In this document: piece by piece, positions 19,162 to 31,248 of the stretch | How positions within the stretch are numbered: position 1 is the stretch's first letter | How the letters are laid out: the number at the start of each line of letters is the position of its first letter | NCBI GenBank assembly: GCA_022264855.1 | Contig: JABYQU010000010.1 | Location: forward strand, 620,001 to 684,000 | DNA length: 64,000 bases | From: Lenzites betulinus | Lineage: Eukaryota; Basidiomycota; Agaricomycetes; Polyporales; Polyporaceae | Direction: 5' to 3' | Translations under genes and position numbers: made by a program | The notes under the pieces: generated by a model | Seen by the model: the letters and a program-made list of their open reading frames with translations, nothing else | Databases searched by the model: none | Told to the model about the DNA's origin: nothing

Positions 19162-20694
19162 GGTGATAAAGTTGATTGGTGGGGGGTGGGGGTTTGGGTG
19201 ACTAGAACGAGGACGGTGGTGAGCAGGACGGCACGGACGACGGGCGCGCGGACGACTGACTGGAGATAGGGAGTGGCGACGGGATGATGAGAGTTGAAGG
19301 AGAGAGGTGAAGGGGAGATAAATGAACAAATTAAATCCAGAGCTGGGCAGAGGGTTGTTCGGTTGTGGGCAGAGGGGAAGTCACGTGCACTGGTTTCCGA
19401 TGGGGGTTCCTCAGGCGCGCGATGCCATATCGGGCAAGCGCCGTCCGGGGCTGATATGCGGATAGATGCCGTCCTTTGTCCACGCCATCCGCCGTCCGTC
19501 CGTGCCGCGACGACAATCCGCCTTGCCATGGCCTGCATTGTTGGCCTCCTGTCGCGTGCTGCGGGCGGCGGGTGCGCCGGCGTGCATTGTGGGGCGGGCC
19601 ACGCGCGAGGCGGGGCGAGTTGCCCGGCGCCTGGGCTGACGTCTTGATCGAAGTTGCGATCGTGACCAACCTGGGCTCCCGCTCCTGCCACCGCCGCCCA
19701 TCCTGCCTTCCTCGGCCTAAGCTTCCGTGCCACACGCGCGGCGTTCTTGACAGCTCGCTTTGCAAAGCTTGTAAGTATGTCCGCGAGCTAATCACAAACA
19801 CCCTGGGCTCAGGGTGAACCACATCTCCCAAGCTGGAAGGTGGAAACAGACCATATCCAGACAAAGACCACCACACAGATATCCATCTCCGCTCCTCGAC
19901 ACGCTGCTCGGACTGGCGAAGGCCCGAATCTTCGCAGCAAGCTACGATGCCAGAATGAATGAAGCAAGCATCTCCATCTTCGATATGCTCGCCCGGTAAG
20001 AGGAACACCACAAAGCCCTATAAATCTTCTATTGTAAAGAGCATCGGTCTCCTTTTTCGGAAGTTGCCTGTTTTGGAAACAAACACGTAAATGTCACTGT
20101 TTCTGGGAGATTCATGCACACATTATATCGCAGTGGCAGCTAACACGACGCGCATTTGCCCGCGGTTCCCCTGCGGAACAGGCTTGGAACAGCGCCGAAA
20201 CTGGACTCCTGTCGACAGCCTGGTTCCGAGCCTGCCTCAGGTCCTGAAGCTGCGTCCCGTAGATGGCATCCGTTCTCGATGCTGCATGCTGTGCTGGGAC
20301 GTGTCACCAACCTACCGACATCGCTAGCTTGGACTACAACAATGTGAGTACATCGCGGCCATAGAAATTGTCACCCTGCTGAATAGACAACAGGTGTAGA
20401 AGTTCAGTTAGAAAGTTATTGATTGGACAACAAAGCGGCCTACAGTGGCTCTTTGTGCTTTCTTGTCGGTGCTCCAAGCACTTCTCCAAGCCTGTCTCTG
20501 GCCCGGAACCAGGAAACCAGTTCTGGACCTGGACCTACTACCCTGTTTTGGACCGGAACCTTGGCCCATTGCGCGTCGTGCGTACTACCACAACAAGGAA
20601 GTACAAACATGATATATCTTAGGACAAATGCAGTACAGCAGTACATTTTTCAGACGGCATCATACGACGCTAGATGTATGCACGACGCGCAGCC
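19162..20694. other. intergenic region, 14-3-3 / S28 peptidase
   Basis: About 1.5 kb. The first ~250 bases should contain the 14-3-3 promoter and untranslated exon (CT-rich on the coding strand). From ~19,800 to 20,690 there are only short frames with no recognisable domain or consistent splice signals. Confidence 0.5.
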
Positions 20695-22833
20695 TCAATG
20701 CTTGGAAGGCTTCCACTCCTTCAGCCACTCAGTAACCGCCTGTATGCCCTGCTGCTGCACAGCAAGCACCGTCGGGTCCACCAGGCCGTTCGCCGTGCCC
20801 AGGTCCGAGCAGTGGAAGCCGTCCGAGATCGCCAGCGGCTGTCCCGCCGTGCTCTTGAACGACGTCCCGTCCGCGGCGAGCGTCGCCTCCCTCCACGGGT
20901 CACCTAGATCGGACGCGCGCGTGTGAGAGGGCTTCGCCGCACGATCAGCCCGCAATGATGCACTCACGGTGGCCGTTCGCGAAGAAGAGATGGTCCACCT
21001 GCACGAACCACCCGTCGTACGCCTTGTTCGTCGCCGCGACGTTGGGCACCGGCGGGCGGCTGAGGTGCGCGAACGCCTCGGGGAAATAGTACGCGCACAT
21101 GCGCTCGTCGTACGCGGGCTGAAGGAGACGGGAGACGAGCGTGGGGTGCGACAGGGGCGCGGCATCCTGGTAGAAGCCCATTTCGTTGCAGCTGTGAGGC
21201 GCGCAGGTCAGCACAGCCAAGTGGAAAGTGCGCGGGTGGCGACTGACACAATCCACGTCCAAGAGCGGTTGGCGTCGTCAACAGAGATGTCGGCGAAGAT
21301 ATCCTGAGTCGCGTTGTAGGTTCCCACACATGACCTAATCGTTACCGTCAGTCATGTTCATTACGGGGTTTCCATCAGTCTGTGCTTACAGGGCATCTAT
21401 GTCACCGCAAACTAGGTGCACATCGCAACAGGCGGTCAGCTGGTGCGCTACTCAACAGGTTACAGGACTCACGATGCTCGTAGTAGGTCTCGTTCCAGTA
21501 CGCGGCCCATGCCTGAAGAGCGTGCTCAGCACCCCAGCCGTTCGGGCCAGCATTCACGCCATCCTTGACCTCGAGCGCGTCGCAGAACTGGAAGAAAATG
21601 CCGCCATTGGACGCCGGTGAGAGGTTCTGCCAGTCCCACAGGTTGTTGCGGACTAGAACATGACACCGTGAGCATTTTCGCGCTGCAACGGCCAGTCAAT
21701 CCAAGTGCCAACTCACGCGCGCCAGCGATGTCGTCAAGGTGGGTGAGGGCGGACATGTTGAACATCGCCTTGATGTTGTTGATCTCCTGCTTGCTCCCGG
21801 AGGTGAAGACCTGGTCGAGGTGCGCAATGGCAGCCTCGATATCGGCGGAGCAGTTGGGCGCCATGAACTGCCGAATGGGCTCGTAGTAGCCCCAGTAGTC
21901 GCTGCGCGCGCCGAACGTCAACATCACTCGTACCCCAGATCGACTGCAGCACGTACGTGATGCTCTCGACGACCGCGGAGGACGCATACGCAGCCTGGAA
22001 GACGTTCGGCTTGCTAAAATGCGACCGTTCTGTCAGCGCGCGCGTCCCAGACCCAGCAGCACAACTCCGCACTCACTTGACCATCGTGAAGCTCGTGAGC
22101 GCGCCAGAGTAGCTGCCGCCGACGAGCACCCACGGCGCCTGGCCGACCTTGAGCGCGTCCCCGCCCGCCATCGGCAGGTCCACGTTCTTCGCAAAGTACT
22201 CGAGGTCGTCGATCGCCTGCTGGACGGTGTGGTACTTGAGGCTCTGCACGGACAGGTCGCCGTACGGGTTCGAGAGCCCGTAGTAGCGGTGCTCGAGCAC
22301 GATCGTCACGCCGCCGAGCAGCTGTGCGATCTGCCCGTTCACCGTGCGGTTCGTCAGATACGCGCCGTACGCTGCGGGCGGAACGGAACGTCTGATTAGC
22401 TTCGCGCGGGGGCGGGCACGCGCGCGGTCGTGTACGTACGCTGCGCGTTCGCCTCGCCGGGCGTGAAGAGCACGATGGGCCCCCCTGCACGGCGTGCCCG
22501 AATAAGTCAGCGCTCTAAGTCCTCTTCCCCGCGCACTCGCGCGCACGCACCTGGCGTGTACCACTCGGCCGTCGTCCAGTAGCGCTGCTGGAACGTGCCC
22601 AGCGCCGGGTTCGTGTGGTCGATCAGCTGCGTGAAGAAGTACGTCTGGTTGTACGGCGGGAGCTGCGTCCCGTTCCGGCTGGTGACGGGCGCGTCCGCGG
22701 GCATGGGGACGACGGGCACGCTCGGGCGGCGGGGGGTGTTCGCGTGCGGGCGGCCGTCGCGCGTCGCGGCCTCCGCGAGCGACGCTGCGAGCGCGAGCAC
22801 CAGCACGGAGACGAGGTTCCAGAGACGCGCCAT
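20695..22833 (-). CDS. secreted S28-family serine peptidase
   Basis: Ten exons: 22833-22551, 22484-22440, 22371-22077, 22013-21957, 21901-21717, 21652-21473, 21411-21390, 21334-21248, 21191-20968 and 20903-20695, giving 528 residues. S28 enzymes (Pro-Xaa carboxypeptidase / prolyl endoprotease group) cut after proline. A signal peptide is clear: LWNLVSVLVLALAASLAEA. Family features follow: FFTQLIDHTNPALGTFQQRY, GPIVLFTPGEANAQ, the nucleophile motif GGSYSG (Ser196), LEHRYYGLSNPY, then DPW (Asp461) and DGFHCSDL (His490) for the rest of the triad. Exon 7 is only 22 bases yet is needed to keep frame. Several N-x-T/S sites fit a secreted glycoprotein. It probably serves extracellular nutrition. Confidence 0.92.
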
Positions 22834-22919
22834 AGGCCTAGGTGAGCTAGTGGGGCGCTAGGTATGGGGGCTTCCGAGGAGGGTCGACGGAGTGCATGAA
22901 CGCGTACTGCGCGTAGGCT

Positions 22920-22925
22920 CTTATA
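22920..22925 (-). promoter_or_regulatory. TATA box of the S28 peptidase gene
   Basis: On the minus strand GTATAAGAG lies about 90 bases upstream of the ATG at 22833, in otherwise GC-rich DNA. The position suits a core promoter with a short 5' leader. This is pattern evidence only. Confidence 0.45.
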
Positions 22926-25145
22926 CTGCCCGCGGGAGCGCGAGTCCAAGGTGGGCAAGTACAGTGGCCCGTCGGGATCAGCTTGAATTTGCCTGGGCCA
23001 GCGGCAGGCTACAGCGGGGGACGGTGATGGCCCTGCCTAGGATGGCGACCAATTTCGAGGAACCGCGGGCCACCCGGTCGCTTTCGCTGCTAACATCAGC
23101 CCGTCACCTGTGCACGCGCACCGTCGTCGCGTGCGCCATGGGTCTTCTCCATGCAGCGGGATTCTGCCCGCGACGATTGCCGCCACTACAGACGCTACGC
23201 AGAGGAAGTGACGTGAAGGGCGTTTATAGTACACAAGCCCCAGCGACTTCGAGCGTCGCAAGACTGCATACTTTAAGCCTGTCCACCGTTCGGAGGTGCT
23301 GTGCAGTGCGATCTGCAAAGTATACTCCAGTATCCTTGACCTGTGAACATCGGCGGTAAGCGTGCGCCTAGTCTAAGCTGTAGCAGGCTAGTACGGAACA
23401 GTATACGCGGCATCATACAAGTGGCAGTGAGTTGGTTATTACGCCATGTTTTGTTGTATCTCGCCGGGCGCGGCCCATTCGAACAGCACGCAGCTCCATA
23501 TGTCGAAGCCAACAGGAACGAACAGACCGCTCCAGTGCACGGTCTCCGGAGCACTGGCACAGCGAGGTACAGTGCTGCCAGGTTTCAACACTTCGCGTGT
23601 CCACAGGCGTGCTTACCGGCCAGAGTGGTTTCACGAACTCGCTCGCCATATGGTCACGAACCCGTGTGAGCGATCGTTATACGGATTTTTGACATCTGTA
23701 GCCGGAGATACGTACCTCCTCGACATCCCTTCAACTTCAAGGCTCCGAGGATCAGCGCATACACGACACTGACGACGGCATGCGCGCAAGACAGACCGTC
23801 TATCAGCAACGTCGTCAGCTGGTATGCCGGACGATGGGCTGCCAATGTTGCGGGCCGTCTTCTGAGGTGTGGAGCTGCAGCGCTGTCACCTTCGCAGGTG
23901 AAAAGCCTTGTAAGGACCAGGTTGAATGCGAAGGTGTATCACGGCGCACCGTGCTGCAACGGAGGCACGACTCCGCCGGCGTTCCATGATGCGCTGAATA
24001 GTCGGCGGTAGCTCCGCTTGCATCGCGTGACTGGGGCGCGCCCGATAACTGCGAAGATGAGAAGCATATCGGCGGCCAGGGTCCCAGAGGATGGGGGTGG
24101 CTTCATGATAGAACTTCTGGGAACATAAGTACGGCAGCGATGTATTGATATCTGGCAGATGACCTGTGGGCCGTGTGGCTGACTCCGACTACGGCACCCT
24201 CTGTTCGGCGGGCAGGACGTATGTACGGCATCGAGGAGGCCTGGATGTTTGGTTGGCTGGCCTGCTCATCACACGTACAAGGTCAGTCATTCCAATTAAT
24301 AAGTAAGTCGAGATACGGCCCTCTGGAGGACGCTGTCGTTGGTTTTGGTACGACAAGATAATCTTGTGCGCGTTCCGTGGCAAGCCCTTCAAGTACTTGC
24401 AGATCTATTGCATCTACCGCAGCCTGTGAGTGTAAATCCCCGATAATATCCAGAGGACACCCACGTCTGACCACATCCCGCCCCATGGCCCCGCAAGCCC
24501 AATCCCGAGTTTCCGCCATCAGAACGGGCAACTCTAACCTGCCACGTTGAGCGGGCGCGCCTGAATGGCCACCACGCCGTTGCGGGGTTAACACCCTATG
24601 TGCGTGCTCGCGTATCACGGAAACACGCCGCGATTGGCATGTCCGGGACGAACATGCGCGTTGTTGGACCACGTATAACGTGGATGCGATCGTGCTATCG
24701 ATGGATGGGGCGGTGTGGGTCCACGTTGAACATACTACCTGTGGGAGGGGCGTGTCAGCCAGCTACGCCGGACAGTGCTAGTGAGGGACGTACCTCGGTT
24801 TGCCCTGACAGGGAAGACGTAGCGTGTATAGCATCGCCCCGGCTAAGCTGTGCCCCTAGGAAGGCTCGCATACACCGAAGAAGTGTCATTACAGGTATGC
24901 TAGGTACTCAATACTCGACAACAAGGCGATCCGGAACGCAGAACGCGGCGCCGCTCGTAAGATACACACAGCCTGTCAGCAGTCCGGGGCCTAAGCAAGA
25001 AACGCGTAGCAGTCGTAAATAGTCGTACATGAGAAGTATCCAAAATCAAAATCCATACATAAGCATACCAGTATACCTATACCATACCTACCTCTAGTGC
25101 GCACCGGAGCCGAGCCGCCACGACCTTTCCTGGCCGGCACCGCGC
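22926..25145. other. 2.2 kb region without a supported gene
   Basis: No exon chain, repeat boundary or known domain was found. One minus-strand open frame (24672-24283, 129 codons) has a protein-like C-terminal half (RLELPVLMAETRDW, then CPLDIIGDLHSQAAVDAIDL), but no start, splice partner or homology could be argued. The stretch could hold a decayed gene. Confidence 0.4.
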
Positions 25146-28056
25146 CTAGCTCCGGAAGCTCATGTATGACATCGACGGGGACGACGAGCGCATCTTCGGC
25201 GCGGACCGGTTCGCACGTGTATTCGCTCTCGTGTTCGGCGACTGCACGCTCGACAGGTCCTCCGTGCTCGCGAGCAGCGCCGGGTCGAGATCCGTGCTCG
25301 GGTCGTAGTGCTGGAACCCGCCGATCTCGCGCGACGTCGCGCTGTTGATCGAGCTCGCGGACGGGACGCGCCGGAGCTGCCCCGCGCCCGATAGCGGGCG
25401 AGGCACCATCGCAGGCGTTGAGCCCGCGTTAAAGCTCAAGCTCCGCTGGTGGTCTGCGGAGGTGCGCGAGGACGGGCGCGCCATCTCGGGCTGCATCGAT
25501 AGCCGGCTTGACGCCCTGGACGGGGACCGTAGCACGCTGGGTACCTGCGAAGGAGAGTCGGGATATGCACCGCGGGACGGCGGGTACGCCGGGGGGTATT
25601 GTTGCCCGGGAGTCGTGGGGCGGGCAGAGGGCGGCCGCTCGTTCCCATATGCTGAGGACGGACGGCCGTAGTCTGACGGCCGAGACAAGGGTCTACCGAA
25701 ACTACCAGGGCTACTCGACCCGGGCGTTGGGTACGCCTGGTAATTTTGCAGAGGTTCGGGAGTCCGTCGCGGGGAAGGGGGCATACCGGGATTGAATGAG
25801 GGGGGCGCGGCGTACTGTTGAGGTTGGACAGGGTGCGCCGGTCCGTAACCATAGCCGACGCCTGGCGTGCCCCCTCTCTCATATGGATTGGGGTATCCGG
25901 GTGCCGACGGCGCAGGTTGAGGGGGCAGAGCCTGGCGGGAACCTGAAGGCGATAACATCCCATGGCGTAGGGACGAGGGAGAGACGTTCGAACCGGGTCC
26001 AGACTGGAGGAGGACCAATGAGCATCTGTGACAGAACGCAGGGAAGGGTAAGTGTCAGGCCACGCACCGGTGGTTCAATATTGATGCTGATATCTGCGGA
26101 GGAAGAAGCTCTTGGATGAGGGGACCGCGAGCTAGATCCAGCACCCAAGTGAGACCGACCATCTGAAGGCGGCGATTGCGCGGACCGCGAACGGCGATGT
26201 GAAGAAACCGGGGTTGCAGGCAGCATAGGCGGTCCTCCCAGAGGGGAAGGAGCGGTTACGTGGGCTGGGCGGGGTGGACCAGAGAATCTATCGTGGGACG
26301 GGCTGGGTTGACTCTGTTCAGGAGAGAGGCTCAAGTCAGCGCATGACCTGCAGACTACGTCAAAGAAGCCTAATTACCTGGCCGACAGTGGATCGTCGCC
26401 ATTGATCCATTTCCTCTGGGTCGGAGTACCTGAGCTCATCCGCCATTCTCTGGCTAGTCTCCCTGCTCCTCGAGCGCGGCATCCCAGCCCCAAGATCGCT
26501 CGTCGACCCTCCCGGCCCGGGGGTGGAGAAGCTGTGCTGGTCTTGGAAGCTATTTCTGAGGCGACCGTCGGGACCTGGGCTGAACTCCATTGAGCTGGAG
26601 GCCTCGGGGATCGCGCTTAAGCCAGAGCTACGTTCGCGCAGGCCCCGCGTTGCCGGGTACGGTTGGCTTAAGAGGTCGAACTGTGAAATCGTAGTCGAAG
26701 GAAGCGAGTCGGCATATGAATGAGGGGATGTAGGACGCCGCTGTTGAGAGTTGAAGTAGTCGCGGGTGTGGTTTGGAGCCGCGTGAGACGGAAGATCGTC
26801 GACCATGGAAGCCTCGCTATGTCGCATGCTGGTCATAGACGCGGGTCGCGCTAATTCGTGTGGTGGTGGCATCGGGATGGTTTGATCTGGACCCATGGTC
26901 GGGATATACCCATCGAACGGTATGGGGTAGTCTGCATGATGAGGAGATTGTGGGGCATTGTGCACCGTTGCAGGCCGGTTGTTTCGGGGGTCATCGCCAT
27001 TGGTTTTAGGCCAGCCTGTCGCGCTGCCTGGACGGATAGCGGAGCTCATAGGCGCAGACCGAAGCGTTGAAGCGCCTGGGCTACCCATGTGTTCGTGGAA
27101 CCGGGAACCTTCGGCGCCTGGGCCGTATGGATCTGAAGGGAGAGCGGATGCATCCTGAGAGGCGGCCCCGAAAGCAGAGGAGAGATTGACATGGACCGGA
27201 GCAGGTGGTGAAGAGAGGTTCAACACCGAGAAACCATCCAACGGATCCGGGCGCATGGGACCATCGCTCATGCCGCTGAGAGGCGGTAGACCTGCAGGCG
27301 GTACGGCGAATTGTTGATCGTCTACGCCGCCAACTCGCGCTTGTTGATATCCTCGTTCCAAGCCCTCGCGGTATCCCTCCTTGCGACCCTCCTCGCGAGC
27401 CTTGAGGACAAGCTGCTCCTCCTTTAGCCTACGCGCGGTGGAGCGCGCCCTTGCAGCGGAGGCCTCAGCGCTATCTCTCTGCGCCTCGATGTCCCTCAGG
27501 AGGTCCGACCCGCGGTCGATTTCACGCTGCGCGTTCTCCAGCTGGACCTTGTACAAGCGAAGTTCGGCGTGCGCACGGTCCAGCCCCTGCTGAGCCACAT
27601 TGCGCGCATCGTTTACCATTTTGAATCGCTGTGCGAGTTCCAGTGCACGACGTTCGGCTTCCTGAGCGCGCCGCGTCTCGTTGTCTAGCCGTTCGAGAGT
27701 AACTACCAGAACCTTTCGCAGTTTCTTCGCCTCCATGGTATCATCGAGAGCAAACTTGAAATAATCACGGTTGGTGAGGCTTTTCCGATCGAAGTCCCGA
27801 TGTCTAGAATGCCTGGGGTTGTCCAGACTAAACCCTCCACCCGAAACGAGCGACAAGGCCGAGTTTCTAGGGTCCAGTGGAGGTGCAGGATTGTGCGGTT
27901 CACCGGCCTCGAGGGGAGTTTCGGGTTCGCTCTCGGAGCGGTCATCTTGGAGAGGGGACCTAAAATGATTGGTTCGATCGACGCGACATACGTCAACCTT
28001 CTGTATGCTTACTCTTCAGAGCTGTTCGACTGCCGGTAATACAGCGGAGTAGACAT
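25146..28056 (-). CDS. coiled-coil protein with long disordered tail, unknown function
   Basis: Four exons: 28056-28013, 27959-26378, 26313-26068 and 26003-25146, about 909 residues. The 44-base first exon supplies the ATG (MSTPLYYRQ) and splices into an acidic N-terminus. Residues ~75-230 form one conserved-looking block: TNRDYFKFALDDTMEAKKLR, then a strongly charged coiled coil ending LKAREEGRKEGYREGLERGY. The remaining ~680 residues are Pro/Ser/Gly/Arg-rich and low in complexity, with repeated SPR/PSS motifs that look like phosphorylation sites. I do not recognise the family. The architecture suggests a scaffold or polarity/cytoskeleton-associated protein, but that is inference. It shares a 297-base divergent upstream region with COQ10. 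Confidence 0.75.
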
Positions 28057-28353
28057 GATGAATATTCTTGAGCGATAGACCCAGCGCTATGCAACAGTGA
28101 CTGGGAGAAGATCCAGCAAAGCGACGGTTAATATATAGAAGTACAGCCGCAAGATGAGATAAATGGTGAGGGCGGCGTCGAGGTATGAGTACAGCGCACG
28201 GAGAGGGTAAACGAGATAGAGCGAGCAGATACAATAGAGAGATGTCTAAGCAGCAGACGGGGGCATGGCCGGAGCGCGAGAAGGCGAGTTGAGTTCACGG
28301 CGGACGCTGTTCACTGACCCCTGCGCCGGGCGCCACCACGGGCGCCTCTGCCC
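28057..28353. promoter_or_regulatory. divergent promoter region, coiled-coil gene / COQ10
   Basis: A 297-base stretch between two divergent start codons. No TATA box stands out. The segment near COQ10 is GC-rich; that near the coiled-coil gene is AT-richer. Confidence 0.45.
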
Positions 28354-29175
28354 ATGGCACCGTTCCCGGCTAGCTCGGCAAGCCCGCCCATGGCTCTCCT
28401 CCCCCGCCTCGTCCATGGCACAGGCCACCGCCTGTCCAGGCAGCTCTTCTCCCTCCCGGACCTCTCCTCACTCTCTCCGTTCTCTGGTAGCACTGGCGGC
28501 GATGGGCGACACCAGGTCTACCACGAACGCAAGATATTTCCGTGCGTTGCGCCCCCGGCTAGCTGCACCCCACTCCGGCTAACCAGGTGCCTCGCCAGAT
28601 ACACACGAAAGCAGCTCTATGAACTGGTAGCTGATGCGACGTCCTACCCCCGATTTCTGCCATTTTGCACGGATGCCCGAGTATTGCGCAAGCAGTCTGA
28701 ACCCGACCGCAGCCACATGGACCTCGAGCTCACGGTCGGCTTCATGTCCTTCAAGGAGAGCTACGTGAGCAAAGTGACCTGTCGCCCGTACGAGTCCGTA
28801 GAGGTGGGGCGTCTCGCTGGGCCTGGCGATGACCAGCATGCATTGACTACGAGAGCACAGGCCGTGGCGGCGTCAGAAACGCACCTTTTCAAATCGCTGA
28901 ACTCTGTCTGGCGCTTCCAGCCTGCGTCAGCGCAGTCGCCCCACTCAACCACGCGTGCCCTCTCGGAAGCACATCCGCAAGAAACGTCTAAAGCCGCAGC
29001 AGCATCTGCAGGACCCGATTCCTGCCCCACGCTTGTCACGCTGGACCTGTCCTTTGAGTTCGCGAACCCGGTCCATGCAGCCGTGTCCGCCACTGTATTC
29101 GGCCAGGTCTCGAAATTGATGGTGAAGGCGTTCGAGGAGCGGTGCGTCGACATCTACGGGTATGGAAAACAATAA
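28354..29175 (+). CDS. COQ10: mitochondrial coenzyme Q-binding protein COQ10 (START domain)
   Basis: Two exons, 28354-28541 and 28599-29175, about 254 residues. Coq10 binds ubiquinone in the mitochondrial inner membrane and is needed for its efficient use in respiration. The first ~55 residues are Arg/Ser/Leu-rich with almost no acidic residues, as in a mitochondrial presequence. The START-like domain follows: YTRKQLYELVADATSYPRFL, then PFCTDARVL, ELTVGFMSFKESYVSKV, and the C-terminal helix FGQVSKLMVKAFEERC. A Ser/Ala-rich insertion (~175-205) interrupts the domain. The intron (57 bases, GTGCGT..GCCAG) has no stop and is divisible by three; splicing restores the family-like KIFPYTRKQLY. A second ATG at 28390 is a possible alternative start. 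Confidence 0.9.
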   Translation: MAPFPASSASPPMALLPRLVHGTGHRLSRQLFSLPDLSSLSPFSGSTGGDGRHQVYHERKIFPCVAPPASCTPLRLTRCLARYTRKQLYELVADATSYPRFLPFCTDARVLRKQSEPDRSHMDLELTVGFMSFKESYVSKVTCRPYESVEVGRLAGPGDDQHALTTRAQAVAASETHLFKSLNSVWRFQPASAQSPHSTTRALSEAHPQETSKAAAASAGPDSCPTLVTLDLSFEFANPVHAAVSATVFGQVSKLMVKAFEERCVDIYGYGKQ

Positions 29176-29668
29176 CGTCGCCTACTACGTAATGGGCACT
29201 GGGACTATCGGAGCGTGGATATAGACAGACGTACTAGTACCGAGCTTCAAGTTTGTAGCTCCCGCGATACCTTATGATTCTCGTTCTATTTGAAGGGTTG
29301 CATCCTCCTAGCTTATCTCATGGAATCATCTACTGCACCGTCTGGGTAATGTCCGTTCGAGATCGGGAGCAGACTCTGGCGGGAAGGTTCGCGACGAGCC
29401 TCAGGTACTCGGCTCCCCCTCAGAGATACGGTTCATAGGGTTCGCATTACGAGAGCCGTCATCCGTGAACGTTTCAGCACGCATGCACTCTGACGGGTCC
29501 GACCGCGCAATTCGGAACCCTGTGGTCAGAGGTCGCCCACAAAGGTAACCTGGGGCTAGGAGACGTTTCGCGGGTCGGGTTCCGGAGAAATCATGTGCAT
29601 GGCAGGCGGCCTACGACTGTACGTACATCAGGAGCCGCGAACCGGGGACCACAGTGCACCCGCCAGCG

Positions 29669-31248
29669 TCATGACTTCACAAGGGGAGTTTCCATCTGAA
29701 CAAGGTGTCGATGTCATCTGTATAGAGATTGCATGAGCGGCAGGCGGGGAGAGAGTGGTGGAAGGAGGCGAAGGCGAAGGACGGGGAACTTACCTCCACG
29801 ACATGGAGATCACCCAAGATCATGCGCGTGCCCGCTTCCTGATAGGCTGTGAGAGGAGCTCGATGCAGGCAAACCCCTAAGCAGAACGGTGTCGGTCAGT
29901 AGCAGCACGGGGAGCGAGCGGCGGGGAGCACCTACTCCGGTCGAGGCCGTCGGGCAGCCTTACAAGAAGCTGATGGAATGCGGATAAACGTGAGGGACCT
30001 GTGCTGTCTGGAGATTCACACGCAGGGCTGCTTCGTGTTACTAGAAGGGCGCAGGTAGCAGGAGCATCAGCGATTATGTTCCTTGCGAAAGGGCGTAGGA
30101 GTACAGACCTGAGCAGCGACGATGGGACCACAGGACGCAGAGGGGGGCTCGGGGAGGGCGTCCAGGATGCGGGACCTCTAGCGCAGACCCGTACTTTAAA
30201 CGGTGCTCACCTGGGGCTTGTGACAGTCTTCACGACAGTGCACGTCATCGCAAAGTCTGGCGAAAGGGCGCCGGTAAGATCGATGTGTCCGCACTGAATT
30301 GTGCGGTACTGCGGGTGGCCGAAGAAAGATCGCTTCCTCTAGGCGTGAGCGTGATAAGGCTCCGAAGCCCGACCACCGACCACCCCGCAGCCGAGCTGGA
30401 GGCCAGGCCCCCGCACGACCGTAGCTGCCGACAGAAAAAATGGGGGAGCGGCGTGGCTTGAGCATGGAGGGCTCCGGGGATATGTGAAGGGCTGCTTCTG
30501 TGGGCGAGGCAAGATTAGAAACACGACTTGCGCAGGGTGCGGGCGGGCGGCGGACACCCGTAAAGGCTGCGAGCCCTCCCAGGACCGATCGGGCTAGGCC
30601 ACTCGTGGCGTCGAGTAAACGCGCGGTTGTCGTTTTGAGAGGGGACGATCCTGAAGACGTACGCCGGCAACCCTTCGCGGTCGACAAGTCTGCGGGGAGC
30701 TGCCGCTGCGCTGGATCGCAGTTGCCCTTGTGCGCCGGAACATATGGGGTACCCTCGACCACGAGACGTCGTGCTCGAAAGAAGTCCTTCTGCAGGGGCA
30801 AGCGGGCCGCTAAAGTGACACCCTTCGCGCAAAAGACGGTGGTCCACGGGCGATACATAGATTCGAAGAACGGCAGGCAGACGGTCTGGAAGTGGTCGGG
30901 AATGGAGAGTAAGTGACAGTCAACCGCATCCGGTATTAGCTCACCTTCCCTTCGTTGGGCCAATTCCATGGCAGCAATGATAGCGTCACGCCGTTGTATC
31001 AGACTCGTCATCGGTTTCTTTGTCTTGAAGATGTTATTTGCATGGTCCGCCGCCGGGGCCCCTCCGCGGACACCGTTGACAAGCCGTCGACCATTCAAAT
31101 GAAGGGGTCGGACCTCGAGAAGGAACTCTGAGGAAGAAGGACCCTGCCGAACATGCGCCCTCTCGAGCGATGCCGTAAGGCGCTTCTCAACGTTACAGAG
31201 GAAGCTGCAGCAATGGAGACGGCGGAGCGCTCTGCCTGCACGCCCCAC
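29669..31248 (-). CDS. unresolved multi-exon gene candidate, unknown product
   Basis: Several minus-strand segments look like real exons but could not be joined with confidence. Near 31,150-30,942 a frame includes FKTKKPMTSLIQRRDAI and ends AMELAQRRE before a GTGAGC donor. Near 30,320-30,212 a frame reads CGHIDLTGALSPDFAMTC and ends before a GTGAGC donor. Near 30,175-30,112 there is RILDALPEPPSASCGPIV. At 29,876-29,794 TAYQEAGTRMILGDLHVVE ends exactly at a GTAAGT donor. A short terminal exon with a stop at 29,671-29,669 fits in phase. No family was recognised. The limits given bracket these segments and are not an exact gene model. A degraded gene is also possible. Confidence 0.35.

Noticed and set aside
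30196..31248. A 350-codon single open frame on the minus strand as one intact gene
   Set aside because: It runs through apparent donors and acceptors, and its second half turns into Arg/Pro/Ala-rich noise. It is treated as part of an unresolved multi-exon locus.
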